DNA of 58,644 nucleotides from Verrucomicrobiota bacterium (GCA_026397965.1 JAPLTU010000067.1:1-58644), one strand, 5' to 3'. Counted from the stretch's first letter, positions 24,145 through 33,265 are shown. The notes: generated by a model not told the origin, from the sequence alone. Translations and numbers: made by a program.

Positions 24145-25971
24145 ATGGCTCACTATCTTCACTGGATTTTATTCCTCCCCCTCGTCGCCGCCGCATGCTC
24201 GGCCCTTTTCCTGCGCCGGCAGGGCGCAATCGCCGCGTGGTTTTCCACCGCCACCGCCTTCACAATCGCCGGTCTGGCGCTCAAAGTTTTGCTAACCGGC
24301 GGCGAGGTCACCTGGCATATCGAGCTGGCTAAGTTCGGCGATATTTCGCTCGGCTTCGGCTACCTACTCGACGCGAACGCCCGTCTGATGCTTTTCGTCG
24401 TATCCTTCGTGGCCGCCTGGATTCACCTCTTCTCGGTCGGTTATATGAAGGAAGACGAAGCGCGCGGGCGCTTTTTCGCCGGGCTGTCGATTTTCATGTT
24501 CTCCATCTTGGGCATCGTTGTCGCCGACAACTTGCTCATGACTTTCATCTTCTGGGAGCTCGTCGGTTTCAGTTCTTACATGCTCATCGCCCATTATTTC
24601 GATAAGGATTATGCGGCGGCGGCCTCTCGTAAGGCTTTTATCACGAATCGGGTCGGCGACCTTGGCTTCATCCTCGGCATCGCAATGTGCCTCTCGCTCT
24701 ACGGCACGCTCAACTTCTCGGAACTCGCGCAGCTCAAACCCGTCGGCGGTTTCCCCGTCATCTTGGGCGCGTTGCTGATGTGTGGCTTTCTCGGTAAGTC
24801 GGCGCAATTTCCGCTGCACGTCTGGCTGACGGACGCGATGGCTGGCCCGACCCCGGTCTCGGCCTTGATTCACGCTGCGACCATGGTGGCGGCGGGGGTT
24901 TACTTCATGGCCCGCGTGCATTTCATGCTCGCCGCCGATGTCCTGAACTTGATGGCGATTTCCGGAGCCGGCATGGCCGCACTGGCTGGCCTTTGCGCCT
25001 TGGCGCAGACTGATATCAAGAAATCTCTCGCCTACTCCACCCTCGCTCATCTGGGCATCATGGGATGCGCGCTGGGTCTCGGTCGCCCTGATCTCGCCGT
25101 GTTGCACATGGCGATGCACGCCTTCTTCAAGGCCACGCTGTTCCTCGGCGCCGGCTCCGTCATCCACGGCTGCCACCACGAGCAGGACATGCTCAAGATG
25201 GGCGGCCTGCTGAAAAAAATGCCCTTCACCGCTGCGACCTTCATCGCCGCGACGCTTTCCAATTGCGCGGTGCCTTTCTTCGCCGGGTGGTATTCCAAAG
25301 ATGCGATCATCGAGGCCGCGTATGAACATAACTTTGCGGTCTTCGCGTTTCTCGCCATCGCCGCCCTGGCCACCTGCCTCTACAGCGGTCGCATGATTCG
25401 CTTGGTCTTCCTCGGCGAAGCCAACTCCGAAGCGGCCGAGCACGCTCACGAATCTCCTTGGACGATGACTCTGCCGATCGTCGTCCTTGGCTTAGTCTAT
25501 TCCATCGCCGGAGGCTTCTTAGCCCACTCCCTTATCCCCGCTTCCGCTCTTGGGGTGGTCGCAAAGCCCCTCGAAGAGATGGCCTTCCACCTCACTGCAC
25601 CCGCCACCATCGTCGGGCTACTTGCCTTGCTCCTGGGCTTCGGAGGCGCCTTGAAATTTTATGGCATCACCCGAGGGAAGGACGCCCTGCAGGTCGTCTC
25701 CCCTCGCACCTACCATCTCCTCGAGCACCGCTGGATGGACGGCCTCTACCGCTGGTATATCGATAGCATTCAACGTCGCGCCGCGGAGTTCATCGCCTTC
25801 CTCGACTTACTCCTGATCAACGGCGTCGCCGTGCGCTGGATCGCCGGCGGCGTACCCGCAGTCCTTGGCTACTTCACCGGTCGATCTTTCCATCGCGGCC
25901 AAACCCGCGGCTACGCCCTCTGGATCGTACTCGGGACCCTTTTCTTGGCCTGGTTCCTCATCGCCCGCTAA
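24145..25971 (+). CDS. nuoL: NADH-quinone oxidoreductase subunit L
   Basis: The protein has 608 residues, the antiporter-like distal subunit of complex I with about 16 transmembrane helices and a long lateral helix near the C-terminus. Conserved pieces: FFAGLSIFMFSILGIVVADNLLMTFIFWELVGFSSYMLIAHYF (essential Glu), FITNRVGDLGFILGI, GKSAQFPLHVWLTDAMAGPTPVSALIHAATMVAAGVY (the key lysine is in GKSAQFP), CALAQTDIKKSLAYSTLAHLG and HAFFKATLFLGAG. It lies in the nuoJ-N run. Confidence 0.97.
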   Translation: MAHYLHWILFLPLVAAACSALFLRRQGAIAAWFSTATAFTIAGLALKVLLTGGEVTWHIELAKFGDISLGFGYLLDANARLMLFVVSFVAAWIHLFSVGYMKEDEARGRFFAGLSIFMFSILGIVVADNLLMTFIFWELVGFSSYMLIAHYFDKDYAAAASRKAFITNRVGDLGFILGIAMCLSLYGTLNFSELAQLKPVGGFPVILGALLMCGFLGKSAQFPLHVWLTDAMAGPTPVSALIHAATMVAAGVYFMARVHFMLAADVLNLMAISGAGMAALAGLCALAQTDIKKSLAYSTLAHLGIMGCALGLGRPDLAVLHMAMHAFFKATLFLGAGSVIHGCHHEQDMLKMGGLLKKMPFTAATFIAATLSNCAVPFFAGWYSKDAIIEAAYEHNFAVFAFLAIAALATCLYSGRMIRLVFLGEANSEAAEHAHESPWTMTLPIVVLGLVYSIAGGFLAHSLIPASALGVVAKPLEEMAFHLTAPATIVGLLALLLGFGGALKFYGITRGKDALQVVSPRTYHLLEHRWMDGLYRWYIDSIQRRAAEFIAFLDLLLINGVAVRWIAGGVPAVLGYFTGRSFHRGQTRGYALWIVLGTLFLAWFLIAR

Positions 25972-25974
25972 CCC

Positions 25975-27534
25975 ATGGACACTTTTCCTGCCACCCTCCT
26001 GCAAGTTGCGATCACCGCACCTGTTCTCATCGGCCTGATTCTCATCGCCGGACGATCCCTGCCGCGGAGTTTTGCTTCCGGCTTTGCCTTCACCGGCTTT
26101 GCCCTTCCGGCCCTCATCGCCCCGTGCCTGCTCGTCCTCTGGATCAACGACGCCACCTCGCCACTACAATTCCGTACCGATGGCCCTTGGGGCTTTGGCT
26201 TCGCCTTGAACGGTCTGGGTGCGCCGCTACTGGCCATGACATCGCTCATCGGCCTGGCTGCCGGGATCAAAGCGCTAACCCAAGATGTCGAGGCTCGTAA
26301 CACCTACCTCGGTCTCATCCTTTTCATGCTCGGCGGTACGCTTGGCGTCTTTGCGACCGACCACTTAATCGGGTTTTATTTTTTCCACGAATTCGCACTC
26401 ATTCCGACTTTTATCCTGACGCTCTTCTGGGGTGGCGAGGGACGCCGGACGGCCGCCATGCAGATGGCGATTTACCTGACCGCTGGCGCGATGGCCTCGC
26501 TCGCCGGTATCCTCATCGCCTTGGACGCGGCTAATCTCTCTTTCGCTAACGCGACTTTCGTCAATGTCGCCGATAGTCTGGGTACAGCGAAAAACATCCC
26601 CGCCGCCACCGGTGCGCTGGTCCTCTTCGGATTTGGAACGCTCGCCTCGCTCTTCCCTTTTCACTCTTGGGCCGCGCCTGGTTATTCCGCTGCCCCGACG
26701 CCCGTCTCGATGATTCATGCCGGGGCGCTCAAAAAATTCGGGGTTTACGGCCTCATCCTTCTGGGCTTAAGCAGCCTGAATATCTCGCAAGGCACACTTG
26801 GCTCTTGGTTCCTTTGGTTGGCCATCAGCAATGTCTTTATCGTTGGTCTGATCTGCCTGACGCAACGCGACCTCAAACAATTACTCTCCTGGAGCTCGGT
26901 AGCGCACATGGGCCCCATCTTCCTTGGCATCTGGGTCTGCGGCGCCTCCGGCAAAGCTGCTGGACTTGACGCCGCCGCCTTCTTGATGGTCGCCCACGGT
27001 TTATCATGTGCGGCTCTTTTCCTGCTCGCCAATGCGGTACGTCAACGCGCTGGCACCTACCGTCTAGACGAGTTGGGCGGCTTGGCCTCGCGTACTCCCG
27101 TACTTGCCGCTTTCTTTATCGCCGCCACGATGGCATCAATCGGCCTGCCGGGCTTCGGAAATTTCTGGGGAGAAATCGGTGTCTTCCTCGCCCTGCGTGC
27201 CCAACCCCTCTGGATTCAAGCCATCGTCGCTTCGACCGTTATTATTTCTGCCATCTACGCTTTACGGGCGGTGGCCGCTACCTTCTTCGGACCAACTTCT
27301 GCTCCTTTAACGGCTCGCTTGGAAACCGCCCCCTGTGACGACATCAACTGGATCGAACGGATCGCGGCGAGTATTCTCCTCGGCGCCTCCCTGACCATCG
27401 GGTTCATGCCCTCGTTAATCACTAAATCAACCAATCCTGTTTCGACTGGGGTCGCGAACTTCTCGCAACGCACGTCGACCGCACCTGCGGCCAAGCCAGC
27501 CGCTCCCGTCCAATCCCTACCTTCCGCCCGATGA
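25975..27534 (+). CDS. nuoM: NADH-quinone oxidoreductase subunit M
   Basis: The protein has 519 residues, an antiporter-like membrane subunit of complex I. The proton-channel glutamate lies in FYFFHEFALIPTFIL and the lysine region in LFPFHSWAAPGYSAAPTPVSMIHAGALKKFGVYGL, followed by CLTQRDLKQLLSWSSVAHMGPIFLG and the discontinuous helix region ASIGLPGFGNFWGE. The C-terminal ~35 residues are Ala/Pro/Thr-rich and outside the core. Starts 3 bases after nuoL and overlaps nuoN by 4 bases (ATGA). Confidence 0.95.
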   Translation: MDTFPATLLQVAITAPVLIGLILIAGRSLPRSFASGFAFTGFALPALIAPCLLVLWINDATSPLQFRTDGPWGFGFALNGLGAPLLAMTSLIGLAAGIKALTQDVEARNTYLGLILFMLGGTLGVFATDHLIGFYFFHEFALIPTFILTLFWGGEGRRTAAMQMAIYLTAGAMASLAGILIALDAANLSFANATFVNVADSLGTAKNIPAATGALVLFGFGTLASLFPFHSWAAPGYSAAPTPVSMIHAGALKKFGVYGLILLGLSSLNISQGTLGSWFLWLAISNVFIVGLICLTQRDLKQLLSWSSVAHMGPIFLGIWVCGASGKAAGLDAAAFLMVAHGLSCAALFLLANAVRQRAGTYRLDELGGLASRTPVLAAFFIAATMASIGLPGFGNFWGEIGVFLALRAQPLWIQAIVASTVIISAIYALRAVAATFFGPTSAPLTARLETAPCDDINWIERIAASILLGASLTIGFMPSLITKSTNPVSTGVANFSQRTSTAPAAKPAAPVQSLPSAR

Positions 27535-29039
27535 GTTTAATTTTTGCTAATATCGATGTGGCTTTCAAGGCCCTTGCCCCTCGCTCTTCCGACTGGCTTT
27601 CGATTACCCCCGAAATCGCCGTGGCTGGACTAAGTATCTTATGCCTGGTTCAGGCGATGCTTCTGCCCGCCAAGCTACGATGGCTGATCTCCGCGACGGC
27701 CCGCGCCGGACTGGTGCTCGTGATGGCCATGGCTCTCGTTCCGCATGCCGGCTGGAAACTCGCGGAAGATGTCGCCACCTTCGCCGGCCTTCTTCGCCAG
27801 AACCTGCCTTGCGAAGTTCGTCTCGTTTTCCTGTTCTCCGCTTTGCTGACCAGTTTCGTGGCTGACCGCTTCCTGCGCGACCGCGGAGCGGCCGTGGCTG
27901 ACTATCATCACGTACTATTAGTCGTCACGGCAGCCTTCATGCTGCTCGTGCAATCCAACCACTTCGTCACATTCTTCCTCGCCCTCGAAACCGCCGCCGT
28001 TGGCCTTTACATCCTTGTCGGTTACCTCCGGAAGAGCGATGCCTCCCTCGAAGCTGGCGTTAAATACCTCGTCGCCGGTGGCCTGAGCTCCGCGCTACTC
28101 CTCATGGGCATGGTACTGGTCTACGGCTCCCTCGGCGCCGTTGGCATCGCCGACTCCCTTAACTTTACGCAGATCGGCAACGCCCTCGCCGCCGGCAAAG
28201 GCAGCGCCCTGACCTTGGCAGGCGTGGCGCTCATCTTGAGCGGCGCAGCCTTTAAACTCGGTGCTTTCCCTTTTCACACCTGGATTCCCGATGTCTATCA
28301 AGGCGCCCCGACGCCCACCACCGCCTTCCTCGCGACGGCATCCAAAGCCGCGGGGGCCTTTACGTTGCTACTCTTGGTCACGGGCCCCTTCGTCGCATTA
28401 GCCCCTAAGATTGCGCCACTCCTCGCCGTCATCGCCGTCATTACTTTGCTCGTCGGTAATCTTGCGGCCCTCGCCACCACGGACATCAAGCGGGCCTTGG
28501 CCCTGTCGGGCGTTTCGCATGCCGGCTTCATCTTGGCAGCCATCACCGCCGCATTGGCGATGCCGTCCGTCACCGCTTTTGATTATAACGCCGAGCAGAC
28601 CATCGTCTTCTATCTCTTGGCCTACATCATCGGCACCTTCCTCACCACCCAGGCCTTGGCCTCGATGCCTGCGCCGGAAGACCATCGTCGCCCGATTCTC
28701 GCCCTCCGCGGCTTGATGCGTCGCGCCCCCATCCTTGCCGGCGCCCTCGGCTTCGGCATCGGCTCGCTCGCAGGCGTGCCACCCACCGTCGGCTTTATCG
28801 CCAAACTTCTCATTCTCGTTCTGCTCGTCAAAGCCAAGCTCTGGTGGATCCTGGGTGCCGCCCTTATCAGCGTCGCCGTCAGTATTCATTATTACTTTAG
28901 CATCCTGCGCGAAGCGGTCGTCCGTCCGAGCGAAGACGGTCAGGAACTCGCTCCGCTGGAAGTTTCCTTTGTTGCTCGCTTCGTGATCGGTGCCCTCGCG
29001 GCCGCTTCGATCTTGGGCGGACTGCTGGTTCTGTCCTAA
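27531..29039 (+). CDS. nuoN: NADH-quinone oxidoreductase subunit N
   Basis: The protein has 502 residues, the third antiporter-like subunit. Core regions: FFLALETAAVGLYILVGYLRKSDASLEAGVKYLVAGGLSSALLLMGM (essential glutamate and lysine), FKLGAFPFHTWIPDVYQGAPTPTTAFLATASKAAGA, ATTDIKRALALSGVSHAGFIL, and GVPPTVGFIAKLLIL near the C-terminus. Last gene of the nuoJ-N run. Its stop overlaps that of the convergent xerD gene by two bases, so there is no room for a separate terminator between them. Confidence 0.95.
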   Translation: MSLIFANIDVAFKALAPRSSDWLSITPEIAVAGLSILCLVQAMLLPAKLRWLISATARAGLVLVMAMALVPHAGWKLAEDVATFAGLLRQNLPCEVRLVFLFSALLTSFVADRFLRDRGAAVADYHHVLLVVTAAFMLLVQSNHFVTFFLALETAAVGLYILVGYLRKSDASLEAGVKYLVAGGLSSALLLMGMVLVYGSLGAVGIADSLNFTQIGNALAAGKGSALTLAGVALILSGAAFKLGAFPFHTWIPDVYQGAPTPTTAFLATASKAAGAFTLLLLVTGPFVALAPKIAPLLAVIAVITLLVGNLAALATTDIKRALALSGVSHAGFILAAITAALAMPSVTAFDYNAEQTIVFYLLAYIIGTFLTTQALASMPAPEDHRRPILALRGLMRRAPILAGALGFGIGSLAGVPPTVGFIAKLLILVLLVKAKLWWILGAALISVAVSIHYYFSILREAVVRPSEDGQELAPLEVSFVARFVIGALAAASILGGLLVLS

Positions 29040-29983
29040 CGCCCTCGCCCGCGACCCCGCGGGTGGTGCTTGCGATGCGCATCCGATAAGGCCGAGCGTT
29101 CGACGGCCGCGTAGATCTGCGTGGTCGCGATATCCGCATGCCCCAACATTTCCTGGATCGAACGCAGATCAGCCCCGCCAGCCAGAAGGTGGGTCGCAAA
29201 AGCGTGGCGCAAGAGGTGAGGCTTTACCGGGACGCTCACTCCCGCTTTCGCCGCCGCTTGCTTGACGCTTAACCAAAAAGTCTTGCGAGACAAAGCGACG
29301 CCGCGGGCGCTGAGGAAAAGGGCACTGCCCGTCTTGGGTCGGGTTAGCTTAGGCCGACCCTCCGCAAGGTAAGCCCGCAAAGCGACCAAGGCCGTTTCCC
29401 CCACGGGCACGACGCGATCCTTCGAACCCTTCCCGCGCACCCGCAATAAAGCGGAGTCGCTATCGACCGCCTGGATTTCCAGGCCGCATAATTCTGATAT
29501 GCGTAGGCCCGAACCATACATCATTTCCAACATCGCCCGATCACGCAGGCCTTGGGGCTTGGAGGTATCGGGAGCCGAAACGACTTGCGCGACCTGCTCC
29601 GGCGTAATCGTGCCGGGTAGTTTACGCACCGCTTTGGGGCTACGGGCAAGCTCCGTGAAATCGTCGCGCCTCATCCCGGAACGCACCAGGTAAGCCGCCA
29701 AGGAACGCACCGCCGAAAGTCGCCGAGCCAAAGAGGTCGCGACGTGACCTCGGCGATCCAGCGCTCGCACCCATGAATCGACTTCCGCGAGACCCACCTC
29801 CGCCCAGTTCGGTTTACCGACTCGACCGCAATGAGCGGCGAATCGGAGCAAGTCGGATTCGTAAGCTTCGACCGTCAACTTGGCCAAGCCGCGCTCCAAC
29901 GCGAGATGGCCCAAAAAACCGTCCACGGCCTCCTGAAGGTCGGGCGGCACCGCGGCACCTTTCGCTCGAGCTTTCCTGGACAT
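29036..29983 (-). CDS. xerD: Site-specific tyrosine recombinase, XerD-type
   Basis: The protein has 315 residues. The N-terminal SAM-like core-binding domain (about 15-110, LALERGLAKLTVEAYESDLLRF) is followed by the catalytic domain with the full set: Arg in SGLRISELCGL, Lys in GKGSKDRVVPVG, His-x-x-Arg in HLLRHAFATHLL, His in LGHADI and the nucleophile Tyr in TTQIYAAVE. With XerC it resolves chromosome dimers at dif. The order of motifs and 'HLLRHAFATH' fit XerD best; a second recombinase (XerC-type) lies about 21 kb downstream. The C-terminus is Arg/Gly-rich (PRGRGRGR). It is divergent from argA. Confidence 0.88.
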   Translation of the reverse strand: MSRKARAKGAAVPPDLQEAVDGFLGHLALERGLAKLTVEAYESDLLRFAAHCGRVGKPNWAEVGLAEVDSWVRALDRRGHVATSLARRLSAVRSLAAYLVRSGMRRDDFTELARSPKAVRKLPGTITPEQVAQVVSAPDTSKPQGLRDRAMLEMMYGSGLRISELCGLEIQAVDSDSALLRVRGKGSKDRVVPVGETALVALRAYLAEGRPKLTRPKTGSALFLSARGVALSRKTFWLSVKQAAAKAGVSVPVKPHLLRHAFATHLLAGGADLRSIQEMLGHADIATTQIYAAVERSALSDAHRKHHPRGRGRGR

Positions 29984-30031
29984 GCGTCATCAGTATTGCC
30001 CAGCAGGGCAAGGAGTCCATAAGGATTGAGT

Positions 30032-31357
30032 ATGTCCAGCCAGCGAGAGCGCGCCATGAAGCCCACCGACCTCCGGGGGATTCTTCGTTATGTCCCGATG
30101 TTCCGCGACCACGTCTTCGTCGTAGCCGTCGATGGTTCGATCATCAGTCACGAGAATTTTGCCAATATCGTCACCGACATCGCTGTCCTGCGGAGCCTGT
30201 CGATCAAGGTCGTACTCGTCCATGGCATTGGCCAACAACTCATCGGCCTTGCCGGGGAACATAATATCGCGCTTTCAGATATCCAAGGCGAAGGACCAAC
30301 GGATACAGCGACGATGTCGCTCGCCCGCGAAGCTTCGGCCTTGGTTTCACAGTCCGTCCTCGAACACCTTTCGCAAGCCGGTTTGCGCTGTGCGATCACG
30401 AACGCCGTGCGCTCCACCAAGGTCGGCGTGATCAAAGGAAAGAATTACCTCTTCACGGGCAAAGTCGAAAAGGTTGATGCCGCGATCCTGAAATCGATGC
30501 TCGCCCAAGATATTCTGCCGCTGGTGACTCCAATCGTCTGCGACCGCGAAGGTCAGTCATTGCGCGTCAACAGCGACCACCTCGCCATGGAACTGGCCGT
30601 CGCTTTGGGTGCCTCCAAACTCATCTACCTGACGCCTTTCAGCGGCCTGCAAATCGAAGGCGTCTTGAAAGTGAACCTCCCAGAGGATGAGCTCAAAAGC
30701 CTGCTCGCCAACAAGCAGGCTAAGCTCGACCCGCGCATCCGCAGTAAAGCCGTCCAAGCCGCCAAGGCATTGGCTGAAGATGTGCCCCGCGCCCACATCC
30801 TCGATGGTCGCGTCTTCGGAGGCTTACTCACTGAAATCTTTGATAAGGTTGGCCTCGGCACGATGGTCCACGCCAATGACTACGACCGGATTCGGCAGGC
30901 CAAAAAGAAAGACGCCCAAGCCCTCTACAACCTCGCGAAACACGGGGCCAAAACCGACGCACTCGTCGGGCGGACGCGCCAGCAGATCGAGCAAGCTTAC
31001 GGAGAGTTCTACGTCTACGAAATCGATGACAGCATCATCGGTTGCGCCGCCCTTAGGCCATACCCCGGCGGCAAATCGATGGAAATCTGCGCCGTCTACG
31101 TGCAGCCTTTCTACCACGGAAGAGGCGTCGGGCGGAAGCTGGTCGAATTCGCGAAACGTCGCGCTAAAGACCTGGGTGCCAAGAAACTCATCGCTCTCAC
31201 GACGCAGACCCAAGGCTTTTTCCAATCCGCTTGCGGCTTCCAGGTCGCCACGCTTACCGAACTCCCCGCGGAGCGCCGGAAAGAATTAAAGGCCAGCGGT
31301 CGCAACTCGCAGGTGCTCGCTTTCCCTCTCCGCCGTCTGAGCGATTCGGTACGCTAA
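30032..31357 (+). CDS. argA: N-acetylglutamate synthase, ArgA type (kinase-like + GNAT)
   Basis: First enzyme of arginine synthesis: acetyl-CoA + glutamate to N-acetylglutamate. I start at ATG 30032, preceded by AAGGA at a good distance; a TTG 6 bases upstream is in frame. The protein has 441 residues. Residues 10-290 form an amino-acid-kinase-like domain (VVLVHGIGQQL, the arginine-sensing domain in ArgA). Residues 295-435 form a GNAT acetyltransferase domain with the acetyl-CoA loop VYVQPFYHGRGVGRKLVEFA and TQTQGFFQSACGFQ. The GVGRKL motif and YHGRGVG match ArgA. The kinase-like domain lacks NAGK's catalytic features, as usual for ArgA. Confidence 0.93.
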   Translation: MSSQRERAMKPTDLRGILRYVPMFRDHVFVVAVDGSIISHENFANIVTDIAVLRSLSIKVVLVHGIGQQLIGLAGEHNIALSDIQGEGPTDTATMSLAREASALVSQSVLEHLSQAGLRCAITNAVRSTKVGVIKGKNYLFTGKVEKVDAAILKSMLAQDILPLVTPIVCDREGQSLRVNSDHLAMELAVALGASKLIYLTPFSGLQIEGVLKVNLPEDELKSLLANKQAKLDPRIRSKAVQAAKALAEDVPRAHILDGRVFGGLLTEIFDKVGLGTMVHANDYDRIRQAKKKDAQALYNLAKHGAKTDALVGRTRQQIEQAYGEFYVYEIDDSIIGCAALRPYPGGKSMEICAVYVQPFYHGRGVGRKLVEFAKRRAKDLGAKKLIALTTQTQGFFQSACGFQVATLTELPAERRKELKASGRNSQVLAFPLRRLSDSVR

Positions 31358-31368
31358 TTCCGCCGGCA

Positions 31369-32262
31369 TTACTTACGGGCGGTGAAAAATGCGCGCTGCT
31401 TTTCCGTAATCGGTAACGCCAGCTTTTCCATGACGAGAAGGAAGTCTTCCCACAGCGTTCGCTTGGCCGCGGCACTGGGGTTATGGAGCAGGTAATTCGG
31501 GTGGAAAGTCGGCATCAAGGGGATGCCATCAAACTCACGCCACTGCCCGCGGGCCTGCGTAATCGGCACGCCACTTCCCACCAAAGCCTCGAAGGCCTGG
31601 CCGCCTAAAGCGACGATGATCTGGGGCCGCACGATTTCGATCTGAGCTTTAAGGTAAGGGTGATTGAAGGCCAATTCCTTAACGGTTGGCGGACGTTTCC
31701 CGAATACGGTCGGGGGCTCCGGGCGCCACCCCATCACATTTACTAAAAATATATCTTCCGCCGGAATCGCGGTAGCCGCGAGGATGCGTTGCAACAAATC
31801 GCCCGAGGCTCCGACAAAAGGCTTTCCGCTTTCGACTTCCTCAATCGTCGGCGCGTCTCCGACAAACAAGACTTTCGCAGAGAGCGATCCCGCGCCCACG
31901 ACTGCATTTTGTTTGGCGGCCAAATGCCGACGCGTTTCCACACAGGCATGAATCAGGGTGGTCAAGGCGGCCATCCGCTCCGCCTTGGTCCCTGGTGGGA
32001 TCGTAAAAATGGGTGGCGGCGGTATCACCAGCTGAGCAGGCGCTTCGGCCCGGGCGGCAGGTTTAGGGCCAACAGCGGGCATAACGGCGACAGGGGGCCG
32101 CAGAAGGCCGGCAAGCGAAGGGCTCGAGGCCGCGCCAGTCGCTAAAGCCTTCAGCGCCGCCAAAGATGCATCCGATACGCTGACGTGACGCACCCCGGAG
32201 GCTTTCTGGCGTCTCAGCTCTTCGATGAGGACGTCTAGGGCTTCGGCGGGATCGTCGATCAC
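31369..32262 (-). CDS. Uracil-DNA glycosylase, family 4-like, lacking the Fe-S cysteines
   Basis: The protein has 297 residues. The C-terminal ~190 residues have the family 4 layout: motif GDAPTIEEVESGKPFVGASGDLL (family 4: GEAPGxxEDxxGxPFVGxAGxLL) at 135-157, LVNVMGWRPEPPTVFGKRPPT, IIVALGGQAFEALVG, and the second motif MPTFHPNYLLHNPSA at about 250-264. The family normally holds a 4Fe-4S cluster through four cysteines; here only Cys107 exists. The usual CxxC pair reads CVET and the KCRP position reads GWRP. The N-terminal ~95 residues are Pro/Ala-rich and unlike the family. It removes uracil from DNA by inference, though Glu to Asp and Gly to Thr changes in motif A leave activity open. It overlaps phhB by 4 bases. 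Confidence 0.78.
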   Translation of the reverse strand: MIDDPAEALDVLIEELRRQKASGVRHVSVSDASLAALKALATGAASSPSLAGLLRPPVAVMPAVGPKPAARAEAPAQLVIPPPPIFTIPPGTKAERMAALTTLIHACVETRRHLAAKQNAVVGAGSLSAKVLFVGDAPTIEEVESGKPFVGASGDLLQRILAATAIPAEDIFLVNVMGWRPEPPTVFGKRPPTVKELAFNHPYLKAQIEIVRPQIIVALGGQAFEALVGSGVPITQARGQWREFDGIPLMPTFHPNYLLHNPSAAAKRTLWEDFLLVMEKLALPITEKQRAFFTARK

Positions 32263-32549
32263 GGGCGGGAGATGGCTTGGATGGCGCGGGCGAGGGTCAA
32301 ATCTTTCTCCGTGATCTGCCCGCCGGCGTCATGGGTACAAAGCTGAAGGGACACCCGATTCCAACTATTATGAATTTCCGGATGGTGATCGAGTCGCTCG
32401 GCCTCGGCCCCGACCTGGTTAATGAAGGCCAAGGCGGCCTTGAAATCCTTTAACTTATAGAGCTTCAACAACTTAGAGTTTTCAATTCCCCATCCATCCA
32501 GGCCTTTTAGAGCCTCTTGGATCTGGCTTTGGGTTAAAGCTGCGCTCAT
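32259..32549 (-). CDS. phhB: Pterin-4a-carbinolamine dehydratase
   Basis: The protein has 96 residues, as expected for this family. The motif ERLDHHPEIHNSWNRVSLQLCTHDAGGQITEKDLTLARAI contains the paired histidines and the WNRV/THDAGG signature of the active site. It recycles tetrahydrobiopterin during aromatic hydroxylation, and the family also has roles in molybdopterin and folate chemistry. No phenylalanine hydroxylase gene is nearby. It is the first gene of a two-gene unit with the glycosylase (4-base overlap ATGA). Confidence 0.92.
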   Translation of the reverse strand: MSAALTQSQIQEALKGLDGWGIENSKLLKLYKLKDFKAALAFINQVGAEAERLDHHPEIHNSWNRVSLQLCTHDAGGQITEKDLTLARAIQAISRP

Positions 32550-32656
32550 GAAAAAGCCTCATTCAGCCCACTAACGGAGTCAACGCTGGGCTAAAGTAAG
32601 ACCCCTATTGTGAATAAACTTGCCGATGAACCCATAACATGTCTTACAGGGGGTCA

Positions 32657-32694
32657 GGTTTAACTCTGAAAATAACCAAACCAAGAGTTAAGCC
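32657..32694 (+). promoter_or_regulatory. Stem-loop in the leader of the RRM gene
   Basis: GGTTTAACTCT (32657-32667) pairs with AGAGTTAAGCC (32684-32694), 11 bp with one T-G wobble and a 16-base A-rich loop. It lies about 100 bases before the RRM start in a 245-base gene-free stretch (32550-32794). There is no T-run after it, so it is not an intrinsic terminator; a leader element or an operator are both possible. Confidence 0.4.
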
Positions 32695-32794
32695 CCGCAA
32701 TAATCCGGTGAGTTGACGGTCGTTAAGACGGCAAATCGAAATCCGAAGGTCGGAAACGGGCAATGCGGTGTAGGAAACAAGCAAAACAAAAGAT

Positions 32795-33265
32795 ATGGAA
32801 AACAAACTGTTCGTGGGTAACTTACCCTGGGCTGCAACCGAATCCGACATCCGGGCTCACTTCGCACAAGGTGGCGAGGTGGTCTCCGTGGAAGTCATGA
32901 TGGATAAGTTCACGGGTCGTCCTCGTGGCTTCGCCTTCGTGACCATGGGCAATGCGCAGCAAGCGCAGGATGCCATCGCTAAGACTGAAAACATTGATTT
33001 CATGGGTCGTCCCCTGAAGGTCAATGTCGCCCGTCCTCGTGAAGAGCGTCCTTCCTTCGGCGGCGGAGATCGTCCTCGTTCGGGCGGCTTCGGCGGTGGA
33101 GATCGTCCTCGTTCCGGCGGCTTCGGCGGTGGAGATCGCGGCGGCTTCGGCGGCGGCGGCTCTCGCGGCGGCTTCGGCGGCGGCGGTGGCGGCTCTCGCG
33201 GCGGCTTCGGCGGCGGCGAACGTCGCTCCGGCGGCTTCGGCGGCGGCGACCGTGGCGGATACTAA
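32795..33265 (+). CDS. RRM-type RNA-binding protein with glycine-rich tail
   Basis: The protein has 156 residues. Residues 3-80 form a single RNA recognition motif with RNP2 (LFVGNLPW, 5-12) and RNP1 (RGFAFVTM, about 44-51); the aromatic residues of RNP1 are present, so RNA binding is expected. From residue 87 the chain is Gly/Arg/Ser/Phe repeats (GGGDRPRSGGF three-fold, then SRGGFGGG), the RGG-like tail seen in bacterial cold- or stress-linked RNA-binding proteins. No Shine-Dalgarno sequence, but an A-rich leader (CAAAACAAAAGAT). A strong terminator follows, so it is a single-gene transcript with a long structured leader. Confidence 0.93.
   Translation: MENKLFVGNLPWAATESDIRAHFAQGGEVVSVEVMMDKFTGRPRGFAFVTMGNAQQAQDAIAKTENIDFMGRPLKVNVARPREERPSFGGGDRPRSGGFGGGDRPRSGGFGGGDRGGFGGGGSRGGFGGGGGGSRGGFGGGERRSGGFGGGDRGGY
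33058..33255 (+). repeat. Coding tandem repeats of the Gly-rich tail
   Basis: GGCGGCTTCGGCGG-type units recur with GGAGATCGTCCTCGTTC spacers, at least six units within 33058-33255. They encode the repeating GGFGGGDRPRSG-like tail of the RRM protein. The DNA repeats are close to identical, so copy number may vary between strains. Confidence 0.8.

Noticed and set aside
24364-25449. A 361-residue open frame antisense to nuoL.
   Set aside because: A high-GC shadow of a hydrophobic coding gene (rich in Glu, Gly, His and Arg), with no family features.
32559-32594. CAGCCCACTAACGG ... GCTGGGCTAA around the phhB start as a terminator or T-box-like leader.
   Set aside because: Only AGCCCA/TGGGCT pair, with a loop over 10 bases and no T-run; not convincing.
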